Assembly (NCBI GenBank): GCA_963753615.1
Contig: CAVWCW010000007.1
Location: 62,001 to 126,000, forward strand
DNA length: 64,000 nucleotides
Origin: CAVWCW01 sp963753615
GTDB lineage: Bacteria; Pseudomonadota; Gammaproteobacteria; Chromatiales; Chromatiaceae
Reading direction: 5' to 3'
The notes below the pieces were generated by a model. It saw only the letters and a program-made list of their open reading frames with translations, was not told where the DNA came from and searched no databases. A program made the translations under genes and the position numbers. Every line of letters starts with the position of its first letter. Position 1 is the stretch's first letter. Below are positions 43,848 through 56,493 of the stretch, one piece after another.

Positions 43848-45059
43848 ATGCGCGAGTATACGACGGCAGTTTGTTCGGACCTGCGGAAGATAAAGGGAAT
43901 TGCCTACCCGCGCGAGGTGCGTTTCTCCCAGATCCTGGTCACCGGCCCCTCGGGCAGCGGCAAGAGCACCCAGTTGCGTCGGCTCGGGGGCTGGCCCGAA
44001 GAGGGCTGCCTGGACCTCGGTAGCCGTTGTTGGTGGCGCAGCCGGGTATTGGCATTGCGCCCTCGCGAACTCCATCTGCACCTGCCCTGGCAACCGCAAC
44101 GGCTGTTGCAAGCCCAGGGCGCGGAATCGGTGGCGGCGGACCTCGCGCGGATTCCGATGCCGCAACACGGAACTTGCCTATTGGCCCCTGGCTGGCGACA
44201 GCGCTTCTGGTTCGATTTCCTGCTGCCGGAACCGGAGCAGATCTTCGAGAAGCGACGGGAGCGGGCCCGATCCGGTAGCCACCCGGTCGACCGCGCCCTC
44301 AGCCTGGAACTGGTGCAGGCGCAACTGCGGGGCTACGAAATGCTGGCCCGGCACCTGCACCGCAACGGCTTCCAGGTGCTGGTCCGCCACAGCTTCGACG
44401 GTCCGCCGCTGCGCATCGACGACCCGGTTATGGCTAGGCCCGACCCCAACTCCCTGCTCGCCCGGGCCCTGCGCGCTCGCCCCCGGCGCCGGGCAACGCC
44501 CGAACTTGACCTCCCCCTGACAGCTGCGCTCAGACGCCGGCGACAGCCGGGTCCGACAGCCAGTGCTGCAGGAGACGGTCGAGCAGCCGGTTGTTGGCCC
44601 GATACAGCGCCTCCGGTCGCCCCAATACCGTCTGGGCGTCCTGCACAAAGCCTTGCCCTATCAACTCGTGCGCATCGCGCCGGGCGAGAAAGCGCACCCA
44701 CTCGGGTTTCACCTCCAGGTGGAACTGCAGCGCCAACACCTGGCGGTAGACAAAGCCTTGGTTGGGGAAGGCGTCGCTGCTGGCAATGCGAACCGCACCG
44801 GAGGGGATCTCAAAGCTGTCACCGTGCCAGAAGAACGTCTCGAATCGGGCCGGGAGCAGCTTCCCGAGCCAGGTTCGGCGGCATTCTGGGGTCGCCTCGG
44901 CCTGGAACCAACCGATCTCCTTGTGCCGGCCTGGGAACGTCCGCCCCCCCAGGACCTCGGCCAATAACTGGGCCCCCAGGCACACTCCCAGCAACGGCTT
45001 GCCGCTGGCGACGAAACCCTGCAGAAAACGCTTTTCCTGACGCAACCAGGGATGGGTGA
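43848..45059 (+). CDS. P-loop ATPase-like protein with implausible C-terminal read-through
   Basis: The start at ATG 43848 has CCGGAG upstream. The N-terminal part is a P-loop protein: YPREVRFSQILVTGPSGSGKST (Walker A at 33-40), then GWPEEGCLDLGSRCWWRS, then FLLPEPEQIFEKRRERARSGSHPVDR. I recall a family of about 225 aa with these blocks in related Gammaproteobacteria, of unknown function. The frame does not stop where expected. It runs on to 45059 wholly opposite the glutamine amidotransferase gene, with Arg/Pro/Ser-rich content. A one-base shift near 44500 would end it at TGA 44518-44520. Treat only 43848 to about 44520 as supported. Confidence 0.55.
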   Translation: MREYTTAVCSDLRKIKGIAYPREVRFSQILVTGPSGSGKSTQLRRLGGWPEEGCLDLGSRCWWRSRVLALRPRELHLHLPWQPQRLLQAQGAESVAADLARIPMPQHGTCLLAPGWRQRFWFDFLLPEPEQIFEKRRERARSGSHPVDRALSLELVQAQLRGYEMLARHLHRNGFQVLVRHSFDGPPLRIDDPVMARPDPNSLLARALRARPRRRATPELDLPLTAALRRRRQPGPTASAAGDGRAAGCWPDTAPPVAPIPSGRPAQSLALSTRAHRAGRESAPTRVSPPGGTAAPTPGGRQSLGWGRRRCWQCEPHRRGSQSCHRARRTSRIGPGAASRARFGGILGSPRPGTNRSPCAGLGTSAPPGPRPITGPPGTLPATACRWRRNPAENAFPDATRDG

Positions 45060-45237
45060 CCTCGTCCCAGGCACTCATCGGCCCGCCCAGCACCGCAAGG
45101 CAATCCACCTGAGCCGGGTCCGGCAGGCCGGTTTCGGGAACAACGCTGGAGACCCACTTGTGGCCGTGGCTGGCAGCCCATTCCGGGAGATAGGTGTGGC
45201 CGGGATTGGGGGTGTGTTGCAGGCAGTGGATCTTCAT
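44530..45237 (-). CDS. Class I glutamine amidotransferase (GMP synthase-like domain protein)
   Basis: A stand-alone class I amidotransferase of 235 aa, it has LAVLGGPMSAWDE, the nucleophile loop GVCLGAQLLA (Cys86) and the catalytic His-Glu in LQFHLEV. It resembles the YLR126C/GuaA-like group that releases ammonia from glutamine or hydrolyses gamma-glutamyl compounds; no synthetase domain is attached. The true substrate is unknown. It lies on the strand opposite the over-long P-loop frame. Confidence 0.88.
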   Translation of the reverse strand: MKIHCLQHTPNPGHTYLPEWAASHGHKWVSSVVPETGLPDPAQVDCLAVLGGPMSAWDEVTHPWLRQEKRFLQGFVASGKPLLGVCLGAQLLAEVLGGRTFPGRHKEIGWFQAEATPECRRTWLGKLLPARFETFFWHGDSFEIPSGAVRIASSDAFPNQGFVYRQVLALQFHLEVKPEWVRFLARRDAHELIGQGFVQDAQTVLGRPEALYRANNRLLDRLLQHWLSDPAVAGV

Positions 45238-45532
45238 TGGGGTGTTTGGGACTTGCTGCTTTGGATTGCGACCGCAAGCCTATAGGATAACCCACCCGCT
45301 GCCAACGGGCGCCAGGGGCATTTTGCGCCTCAATCCCCGGCAGTGACTCCGTGCCCCGCCCCGGTTGTTCAGCGGCGCTCCAGGCAAATGCTGACCTATG
45401 GCGTTACCGATACAGGGCAGGACACCAGGCCATTTTCAAGCGCCTATGCGACGAAGACGCGGAGGCTTTCAGAAACCCCATTTGCGGCAACCGCGCTGAA
45501 GAATGCCAAGTAGGCCTTACTTCGGCGCCTCC
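45238..45532. other. Gap without a recognisable gene
   Basis: The segment should contain the promoter of the amidotransferase gene. Open frames are short and unrecognised, and no repeat or RNA signature was found. Confidence 0.3.
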
Positions 45533-45797
45533 TCAGGGCCGGACCGCGGCTTGCTCCAACAGCCACACCAGCAACAGACTAACAGCCAGCAGCAACAGGC
45601 CAATCAGCGCGGCCTGATGACCAACGTCCCTACCGAATCGATTGATGGCGGTTCTCGATCGACCGCATCCGGTCCTCGGCCCAATCCAGCAGATTGCCGA
45701 GTCCGCCACTCAGGGCGGGCAGATCCCTGACATCTCCTTGGCGCAGTGGGGCCGGAGATTGCTCAAGCAACCGAATCAGTGTTTGCTCTTCGGTCAT
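45533..45797 (-). pseudogene. Small tail-anchored membrane protein, probably frameshifted
   Basis: From ATG 45797 (GGAGTGG before it) the frame gives MTEEQTLIRLLEQSPAPL, then LPALSGGLGNLLDWAEDRM, and stops at 45630 after 55 aa. Directly after, a second frame continues with NRFGRDVGHQAALIG and a clear membrane helix (LLLLAVSLLLVWLLEQAA), stopping at 45533-45535. Joining the two around 45640-45660 would give a tail-anchored protein of about 87 aa. The family is unknown to me. The 55-aa product alone is the fallback reading. Confidence 0.45.
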
Positions 45798-45952
45798 TGC
45801 CACCACTCCCGATACCTGCCGCGCCTCGCTGGAGCGGCATGTTTGCGCTTCTCGTCTTAGCCTTGAGCAAAGCATGCCGGGCCGGCTTTACTGCCGGCTT
45901 GCGGTTGGATGAACAATCCGCTTCAGCGGACGCTGTGCGGGGTGGCGAAATT

Positions 45953-46273
45953 TGGTGCCGGGGAAGGGACTCGAACCCCCAACCTACTGATTCAGTTACC
46001 CGAGGGTTTCCCCCCGGACTGGACTATCTCATCACCCTCGGCCGGGACCGTTAGGGTGTCGGGCGCTCGATGGGGGGCTTATTGCTTAGGCTGCTCACCC
46101 CCTAGTCTCTGCACCTTCCAGGCTACCTTTCGCCCTTCGCCTGGCTTGGCTCAGGGTTGCCGCCGGCCGCGCCGCTGCGGTTTCCCTGAATTCACCCGAT
46201 TTTCGACCCGCGTTTCCGCGTGGAAGTTGCCTGGCTGACAAATCAGTTGCACTACCAATTGTGCTACCCCGGC
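45953..46273 (-). tRNA. tRNA-Thr(UGU) interrupted by a group I intron
   Basis: The exons are 46238-46273 (5') and 45953-45992 (3'). Joined, they form a perfect 76-nt tRNA with encoded CCA. The acceptor stem is GCCGGGG/CCCCGGC (7 bp), the D arm is GCAC-AATTGGTA-GTGC, the anticodon stem is ACTGA/TCAGT with loop TTTGTAA, and the T arm loop is TTCGAGT. The anticodon is UGU (46240-46238), so it decodes ACA for threonine. The anticodon arm closely matches E. coli tRNA-Thr(UGU). The interruption lies after U36, between positions 36 and 37. Confidence 0.93.
45993..46237 (-). ncRNA. Group I (IC3-like) self-splicing intron in tRNA-Thr
   Basis: The intron is 245 nt and has no open frame for an endonuclease. 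The core elements appear in order: P (TTCAGGGAAACC, 46190-46179), Q (CCCTGAGCCAAGCC, 46156-46143), R (GGTGCAGAGACTA, 46115-46103) and S (GATAGTCC, 46028-46021). P1 pairs exon UUGU plus intron C1 with GGCAA (46231-46227), placing the U36-G wobble exactly at the 5' splice site. The last base (45993) is G. Hairpins CGCG-GAAA-CGCG (46219-46208) and CCGGGGG-GAAA-CCCTCGG (46016-45999) fit P2 and P9. Core sequence is very close to that of cyanobacterial tRNA-Leu introns. Confidence 0.92.
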
Positions 46274-46361
46274 AGGGGTTGTGCCGATCGGAAATCGGCC
46301 GCTTCCGAGCGGAACGCCCGGAAGTGCGGCAATTCTAGTCAATCGCCGCACGGGTTACAAT

Positions 46362-47279
46362 TCATGGGCAGACAATAGCTTGCCGGGTCTGCTCCGGATA
46401 TTCCCGATCAACGCGCTCGGCCAACCCGCTTTCCAATTCTTGGTCCGAGCTCGGACCGATGTCGACATAGTAGTCTGCTCGCTCCAGGTAGCGGGGCCGA
46501 ACTTCGGAGCCGATACCCTTCCGCTCCAGGTCGCGCTGGTGGGTCTCGGCCTGGCTGAGGCGGGCGAACAGGCCCAGGGAAATCGCATTCGCCATGTCCC
46601 CCTTGTTGAAACGCCATACGTCGGCAACGCCCTTTGCCTTGATACGATCGACCTCGGCCACGGCCTCAGCGCGGCTCGCCATAGGCGGTATCAGGACCCA
46701 GTACCCTTGCTGCTTCTGCCGCGCTTCCTGACGCACGCTGGCGTCCAGCGCATCGGCCCGGAGCGCAGCCCGCAAGCCCTCTGCCTCGTCACGCTTGGGG
46801 AAGGGGCCGATCGAAAAACAGGTCGGTTCAGAGGCCAATGCCGCGGCCGCGGTTGCCTCCTCGGGCCCCGGTTCACCGTCGAGGTCAAACTCGCGCGTCT
46901 CCGCCTCGGGTGGCGAGGGCTCGGCTGCCGATCCCTCGAAAGCGGGCTCCGCTCCAGCGGCCGGCAGGGTGTCCTCGGAAACGAGCGGGGGGGCGTCCCG
47001 GTTTTCCGCCGAGCCCAGGTCGGAACCAGCCTCCGCGTCGGGCTCTGGCAACGGCGGATCGGGAATTCCCGGCGGCGCTAAGGGCGGCTGCCCCGCGCTC
47101 TGCCCCGACGGGGCTGCCGTCGGCTCGACTTCGGTATCCAACTCGCTGAGCAAAACCAGGCTCGGAACATTGGCGCCCGCCCCCCGACTCGGCTCCTCTG
47201 GCCGCAACTCCCGCTGCATACCCCAGGCGAAAATCCCAATGTTGACGATAATGAGCACCAAAAACAACCACCTGATCAA
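46362..47279 (-). CDS. SPOR-domain membrane protein
   Basis: The 305-aa protein has an N-terminal membrane helix (LFLVLIIVNIGIFAW) and a long Pro/Glu/Ala-rich periplasmic linker (about 25-150). A C-terminal SPOR-like domain starts near CFSIGPFPKRDEAEGLRAAL, with GYWVLIPPMASRAEA. SPOR domains bind denuded peptidoglycan, often at the division site. Its start overlaps the coaX stop by four bases (ATGA), so it is coupled to coaX and birA. Confidence 0.82.
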   Translation of the reverse strand: MIRWLFLVLIIVNIGIFAWGMQRELRPEEPSRGAGANVPSLVLLSELDTEVEPTAAPSGQSAGQPPLAPPGIPDPPLPEPDAEAGSDLGSAENRDAPPLVSEDTLPAAGAEPAFEGSAAEPSPPEAETREFDLDGEPGPEEATAAAALASEPTCFSIGPFPKRDEAEGLRAALRADALDASVRQEARQKQQGYWVLIPPMASRAEAVAEVDRIKAKGVADVWRFNKGDMANAISLGLFARLSQAETHQRDLERKGIGSEVRPRYLERADYYVDIGPSSDQELESGLAERVDREYPEQTRQAIVCP

Positions 47280-48043
47280 GACTCACCCTCTCCTGCAATC
47301 GCCGCCAGTCCGCTCAGCACCAGGTCGCGCTCGTAGCGCGACGCCGAAGACAACAAAGGCCGCAGCCGGGCGCCGTCGCCGCCGCTGAGAATTATCTGGG
47401 GAACCCTAGCACACTCGCTCTCGATGCGCGCGGCTAGCCGCTCTACCAGGGCGACGCAAGCAAGTAACCCGCCGGAGCCGATTGCACCGGCGGTGTCGCA
47501 GGCCAGCCAGAGAGGTGAGGGCGGCGGGGGTAGATCATCCAGACCGGTGCCCCGCAACAACGCCTCGCGCATCATGGACAATCCCGGCAGAATCAACCCG
47601 CCGAGGTGACGCCCGTCTGCTGCCAGACCGTCAATGGTGATGGCCGAACCGCAGTCAACGATACAGGCCGGCCCAGGAAAGCGCCGGTGCACCGCGATCA
47701 GCGCCAACCAGCGGTCAACGCCCAGATCCCGAGGTTCGCCATAGGCGTTGGTCACGCCGAGGGTCCGGGCCTGGCTTTGAGCCTGCTCCACGCTGAGCGC
47801 CCAGCGGCCTTGAATCCAGGCCCGAAATGCCTCCGTGCGTTGGCTTCCCGCAACGCTGGCGAGCAGGACCCGAGCAGGCGCATGCATGCTCGCCCAAACC
47901 GCGTCCAAATGCTGGCTCAGATACCCGGCACGATGACTTAATGCCGCCGCCTCACCGACGCGCCCCGCCTCCAGCCAGGCCCATTTCAGGCGGCTGTTGC
48001 CGAGATCGACCAGCAGGGTCCGCAGCTCGGTGGAGGCCTTCAC
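47276..48043 (-). CDS. coaX: Type III pantothenate kinase
   Basis: The 255-aa CoaX has the ASKHA-fold phosphate loop VDLGNSRLKWAW, then DLGVDRWLALIAV, the second phosphate loop IVDCGSAITID and GGLILPGLSMM. It phosphorylates pantothenate, the first step of coenzyme A synthesis. It overlaps birA upstream and the SPOR gene downstream by four bases each. The birA-coaX pairing is a common gammaproteobacterial arrangement. Confidence 0.94.
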   Translation of the reverse strand: MKASTELRTLLVDLGNSRLKWAWLEAGRVGEAAALSHRAGYLSQHLDAVWASMHAPARVLLASVAGSQRTEAFRAWIQGRWALSVEQAQSQARTLGVTNAYGEPRDLGVDRWLALIAVHRRFPGPACIVDCGSAITIDGLAADGRHLGGLILPGLSMMREALLRGTGLDDLPPPPSPLWLACDTAGAIGSGGLLACVALVERLAARIESECARVPQIILSGGDGARLRPLLSSASRYERDLVLSGLAAIAGEGES

Positions 48044-49020
48044 GACGGTCGCAGGCTCAGCTCGCCGGCGTGGCAGGCACGCAACCCGGCAGCCTGCTCC
48101 AGCAGCAGGGCTCCAGCGTGATCCACACCGCGGTGGACACCCCGCAGTTCCCCCTGGCCGCTGGTCAGGACCACTTCACACCCGTGGTAGAGATCGTGAC
48201 GGTTCCATTCCGCCGCCAGCGGGCCGAAGCCGTTGCGCTCGAACGCTTGCAGCATGGCAAGCAACTCGGAAATCAAGACCCCCGCCAGGCGGTTGCGCGA
48301 GGGCGCAGGACTACCGGGCAGCCCCCGCAGATCGATCCATGGCTGATCGATGACCTCTCCCTGGACGGCACTCAGACGCAGGTTCAGGCCGACCCCGAGC
48401 ACCACAAGACTGGGGCCGCCGGTCTCCCCCGCCAACTCCAGCAATAGCCCCGCCAGCTTGCGCCCGTTCCACAACAGGTCGTTGGGCCACTTCAGCCGGG
48501 GGCCCTGAACGCCCTGTCGCTGCAAGGCCCGCAACACGGACAATCCGGCGGCCAGGCTGAGGCCACTGAGCTGTGCCGGCCCCTGGCTGAACCGCCACAG
48601 CAAAGAAAGATAGATATTCGTCCCGAATGGCGAGGCCCAGGAGCGCCCGCGGCGCCCGCGGCCGGCGGTCTGCTGCTCGGCAAGGCAGACACTGCCCGAG
48701 GCGGCGCCGGCTGCCGCCTGCTCCATCAGCCAGCTGTTGGTAGAACCGATACGCTGGTGCAGGTGCAGATCGGACAGTGCCCCGGCCGCCTTGGGTTCGA
48801 GGACGCCGAGAATCTGCTCTCGGTCCAGCAGTTCCAGGGGCTCGGCCAAACGGTAGCCCCGGCCCGGTACCGCCTGAATTTCCAGCTGCAGTTGTTGGCC
48901 CAAACGATTTAGTCGCTTCCAGACTCCGGCGCGGCTAATACCGAGTTCATCGGCCAACGCCTGTCCGGAACAGAAGCGGCCGTCCGCCAGGCGCCGGATC
49001 AGCGGCAAACTCGACGGCAT
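48040..49020 (-). CDS. birA: Biotin-protein ligase / biotin repressor BirA
   Basis: The protein has 326 aa: an N-terminal winged helix (SGQALADELGISRAGVWKRLNRL), then the ligase core with GSTNSWL and the biotin/ATP loop GRGRRGRSW. LKWPNDLLWNGRKLAG and a C-terminal SH3-like domain follow. It attaches biotin to carboxylase carrier protein and, with its DNA-binding domain intact, should also repress biotin genes. It starts three bases after the M61 peptidase stop. Confidence 0.94.
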   Translation of the reverse strand: MPSSLPLIRRLADGRFCSGQALADELGISRAGVWKRLNRLGQQLQLEIQAVPGRGYRLAEPLELLDREQILGVLEPKAAGALSDLHLHQRIGSTNSWLMEQAAAGAASGSVCLAEQQTAGRGRRGRSWASPFGTNIYLSLLWRFSQGPAQLSGLSLAAGLSVLRALQRQGVQGPRLKWPNDLLWNGRKLAGLLLELAGETGGPSLVVLGVGLNLRLSAVQGEVIDQPWIDLRGLPGSPAPSRNRLAGVLISELLAMLQAFERNGFGPLAAEWNRHDLYHGCEVVLTSGQGELRGVHRGVDHAGALLLEQAAGLRACHAGELSLRPS

Positions 49021-49023
49021 CGC

Positions 49024-50835
49024 TCAGCCCACACCTCGGAGCCAAGCGTCCCGCCGCTCAGCCGCCGGCTTGCTGGGCTCGGCAATCAGCCCCAATTCGC
49101 AGGTATCCGCCAGCGCCGGCTGTGGCTGAACATCGAACGCTACCAGTTCATCTCGGCGGAAGACATGGATCCGTGCGCTCGCCTCCCCGGGTATGGCCGC
49201 GACCAGTCCATCCAGGTTGGCCGCCAGGGCGCGGAGACCGTCCACCGCAATGACCGTATCCCCGGCCGTCAGGCCCGCACGCTGGGCGGCACCGCCGTCC
49301 AACACATGGGCGATCACCGCATCCTTGGCAGCGGGGTCGAGCCGGACCCCCAGCACCGACGGCACCGGTATCTCCGGTTCGTCCTGGGGTGCGATCACCC
49401 CCCCCTGATCGTCGGCGCCGCGGGCCGGGCGCAGGCGCATCGCCACCCCGAATTCTTCCAGCAACGGGGGCAGATCCAGATCCTCGGTGCTGCGCAGGGC
49501 GCTCTGCAGAAACGTGCTCAAGTCCAGCCCGGTGACCTCGGCGATCAGCGGTTCGATATCGCCCTCGCCGAGACCGCGATCACTCTTGCCGTAGTCGATC
49601 CAGAGCCGACGCATCACATCATCCAGAGAGCGCTTGCCCCCGGTATCACGCCGGATCGTAAGATCCAGCGCCAGGGCGACGATCGCGCCCTTGGTGTAGT
49701 AGCTGACGATATTGTTGGGAGCACTCTCGTCCTGCTTATAGAACTTGGTCCAGGCATCGAAGCTGGAAGCTTCCAGCGACTGCTTGTGACGCCCGTTGCC
49801 CCGCAGCAGGCGGGTGATGCCGGCAGCCAGCAATTGCAGATAGGCTTCGACCTCGATCAGGCCGCACCGCACCATAGCCAGGTCGTCATAATAGGAGGTA
49901 ATACCCTCGAACACCCAGAGCAGCCGGGTATGAACCTCCCGCTCTAGCCCTTGTTCCTGGAACACCCGAGGCCGGATGCGCTTGACGTTCCAGAGGTGGA
50001 AGTACTCGTGGCTGCAGAGGCCGAGGAACTTGCGATAGCCCTTGTCGACGGCGCTCAGGCCGGCGCGCGGGAGATCCGAGCGGCTGCAGATCAGGCTGGT
50101 GGAGAAGCGATGTTCGAGTCCGCCGTATCCGTCACCGCTGGCCAGCGCCATGAACAGATAACGGTCGCAGGGCAACTCGCCGAACAAGGCCACCTGCTGG
50201 GCGCAGACGCGACTGAGGTCCGCCCCAAGACGCTCCATATCGGCCCGGTGGCGGCCGCTGATCACCAGTTCGTGGGGCACACCCGAAACCGAGAACTCGC
50301 ACCGGCTAAAACGCCCCATCTCTACCGGGTGGTCCACCAGATCCAGATAGTTCTCGGCGAGATAGCGACCGAAACCCTGGGAACAGTCGCCGGCGGGGAG
50401 CAGGCTCGTGGCAAGCTCCCAATCGCCGCAGCTTCGCCCCTGCGGCGCCAGGATCGACACCCCACAGGACTCACCCTCACGGCCGTCCACACTGAGGAAT
50501 ACTGAAGTGCCGTTGAAATAGCCACGAAACGTATCCAGATAGGCGGCCCGCACCGAAAGATCCCGCGCGTAAACCTGATAATCGATCCGTAGCGGACCAT
50601 CCACCGGGGCGCAGCGCCAGGTCTGTTTGTCCAGCTTGGTAACCGCCACCGCAGCATCCCCGCAGCTCGCTTCCAGAATCACCACCTGGCGGGCGAAATC
50701 GCGGATCATGTAGCTGCCCGGAATCCAGGCCGGCATGCGCAGGCACTGGCCCGCGGGGTCCGGCTCGGGAATATCGATGGTAACCGCGAAAAGGTGTGCT
50801 TCGGGGAATTCCGGGGCGATTCGGTACTCGATCAT
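49024..50835 (-). CDS. M61-family glycyl aminopeptidase with PDZ domain
   Basis: From ATG 50835 (MIEYRIAPEFPEAHLF, the usual family start) it has 603 aa. The N-terminal beta-rich domain contains RMPAWIPGSYMIRDFARQV. The zinc site HEYFHLWNVKRIRP is at 276-289, with the third ligand Glu in the following helix (VFEGITSYY). A C-terminal PDZ domain holds GGAAQRAGLTAGDTVIAVDG. M61 enzymes cleave N-terminal Gly or Ala. No signal peptide is obvious. It is the first gene of the operon with birA, coaX and the SPOR protein. Confidence 0.9.
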   Translation of the reverse strand: MIEYRIAPEFPEAHLFAVTIDIPEPDPAGQCLRMPAWIPGSYMIRDFARQVVILEASCGDAAVAVTKLDKQTWRCAPVDGPLRIDYQVYARDLSVRAAYLDTFRGYFNGTSVFLSVDGREGESCGVSILAPQGRSCGDWELATSLLPAGDCSQGFGRYLAENYLDLVDHPVEMGRFSRCEFSVSGVPHELVISGRHRADMERLGADLSRVCAQQVALFGELPCDRYLFMALASGDGYGGLEHRFSTSLICSRSDLPRAGLSAVDKGYRKFLGLCSHEYFHLWNVKRIRPRVFQEQGLEREVHTRLLWVFEGITSYYDDLAMVRCGLIEVEAYLQLLAAGITRLLRGNGRHKQSLEASSFDAWTKFYKQDESAPNNIVSYYTKGAIVALALDLTIRRDTGGKRSLDDVMRRLWIDYGKSDRGLGEGDIEPLIAEVTGLDLSTFLQSALRSTEDLDLPPLLEEFGVAMRLRPARGADDQGGVIAPQDEPEIPVPSVLGVRLDPAAKDAVIAHVLDGGAAQRAGLTAGDTVIAVDGLRALAANLDGLVAAIPGEASARIHVFRRDELVAFDVQPQPALADTCELGLIAEPSKPAAERRDAWLRGVG

Positions 50836-50923
50836 GGGTGGCTGCGCTCGGCGAACGGGCAAATTTTCATTTTACCAGTCCCAGTGGCCGCGCGAGCAAA
50901 CGTCTCGCCCCATGGCTCAAGCA

Positions 50924-50960
50924 TAAAAAAACCCCCTGCCGGTTGAGAGGCAGGGGGTTT
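50924..50960 (-). terminator. Terminator of the rRNA operon
   Basis: On the minus strand AAACCCCCTGCC-TCTCAACC-GGCAGGGGGTTTTTTT forms a long GC stem with a T-run, placed just after 5S rRNA. Confidence 0.9.
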
Positions 50961-50970
50961 GCGATAAGCA

Positions 50971-51086
50971 CCTGGCGGTGACCTACTTTCACATGGGGAA
51001 GCCCCACACTATCATCGGCGCAAAAGCGTTTCACTTCCGAGTTCGGAATGGGATCGGGTGGTTCCACTTCGCTATGGCCGCCAGGC
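50971..51086 (-). rRNA. rrf: 5S ribosomal RNA
   Basis: About 116 nt begin GCCTGGCGGCCATAGCG and end GGTCACCGCCAGG, so the termini pair. The conserved loop CCCGATCCCATTCCGAACTC is present. Ends are approximate to a few bases. Confidence 0.95.
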
Positions 51087-51195
51087 AAACCGGGGTGTGT
51101 CGCGTACATAGCGCGCCACACCATTGATCGATAGCAGAAGGGCGGGTAATGCATTTGCTCGCACCATGCCCACCCAAACCGCTTGGGTGTTATAT

Positions 51196-54083
<2,888 letters not shown>

Positions 54084-54213
54084 CATATAACCCCAAACCG
54101 TCTGAGATCATACTTACAAGCTTGGTTCTCGCGAATGCAACATACCCGCTAGATATTGCTATCTAGCCGCCAGGTATCTCTACCTGGCTTGCGCCTTCTA
54201 CTATCAATCAAAT

Positions 54214-54224
54214 TGTTAAAGAAC
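54214..54224 (-). promoter_or_regulatory. boxA antitermination site in the 16S-23S spacer
   Basis: On the minus strand GTTCTTTAACA lies between tRNA-Ala and 23S, matching the NusB/S10-binding boxA consensus. Confidence 0.65.
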
Positions 54225-54321
54225 GATACTTCGCAAAATGCAAAGTCGACAACGCTGCGCTACGCGCAACCCTGTCGACTCGACACTCGCTCGGGTTCAC
54301 CTCTACCCCGACCCAACCAAT

Positions 54322-54397
54322 TGGTGGAGCCAGGGAGGATCGAACTCCCGACCTCCTGCGTGCAAGGCAGGCGCTCTCCCAGCTGAGCTATGGCCCC
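54322..54397 (-). tRNA. tRNA-Ala(UGC)
   Basis: A canonical 76-nt cloverleaf with encoded CCA: acceptor GGGGCCA, anticodon TGC in CTTGCAC, T loop TTCGATC. It is in the rRNA spacer. Confidence 0.97.
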
Positions 54398-54541
54398 TTT
54401 AACTTGTCTTTTTTGCTTTATGCCGCGTTGCGCTGGTCGTTCGCTCAGTCACATACGGACGTATGCTCCTTCACGCTCTCCGGCGCGCGCCTTGCCTAAT
54501 GCAAAAAATCCGACGTTAAAGCCCCTTATCGGGTCTGAAAG

Positions 54542-54618
<77 letters not shown>

Positions 54619-54687
54619 GTGTCTGTATCGCTATCTGTCAGGTAACTTGTGTGGGCGCTCCGAACAGCTCGGCTCGGGCTTTCTTGA

Positions 54688-56222
<1,535 letters not shown>

Positions 56223-56354
56223 CAAAGTTTGCAGCTGCTTATGGCAGCCAATCCTTTTGACTCAAGATCACATCGGTATTGACGTGATACTCTCGTCGAT
56301 CTTTGGCCTTCGCCAAAACTCCACGGAGCACCCACACAAATTACCTGATCAAAT

Positions 56355-56365
56355 TGTTAAAGAGC
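56355..56365 (-). promoter_or_regulatory. boxA antitermination site in the rRNA leader
   Basis: The minus-strand GCTCTTTAACA, about 130 bases before 16S, matches the boxA consensus and mirrors the spacer boxA. Confidence 0.65.
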
Positions 56366-56493
56366 GTGCTGCCTTTTCGACAGCGAAGACCGTCAATTCT
56401 AACCGGCCCCCAATTCGGCGTCAATCCCTCGCCTCGACTTTCTCCCGCCTCCCGAGACCCCGGCTCGCGCCTTCGCCTCAACAAGGAGCGCGC

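Noticed and set aside
45909..46351. Open frames across the tRNA-Thr and its intron, including a possible homing endonuclease
   Set aside because: The intron is only 245 nt and structured. The frames show no LAGLIDADG, HNH or GIY-YIG motif and no ribosome binding site.
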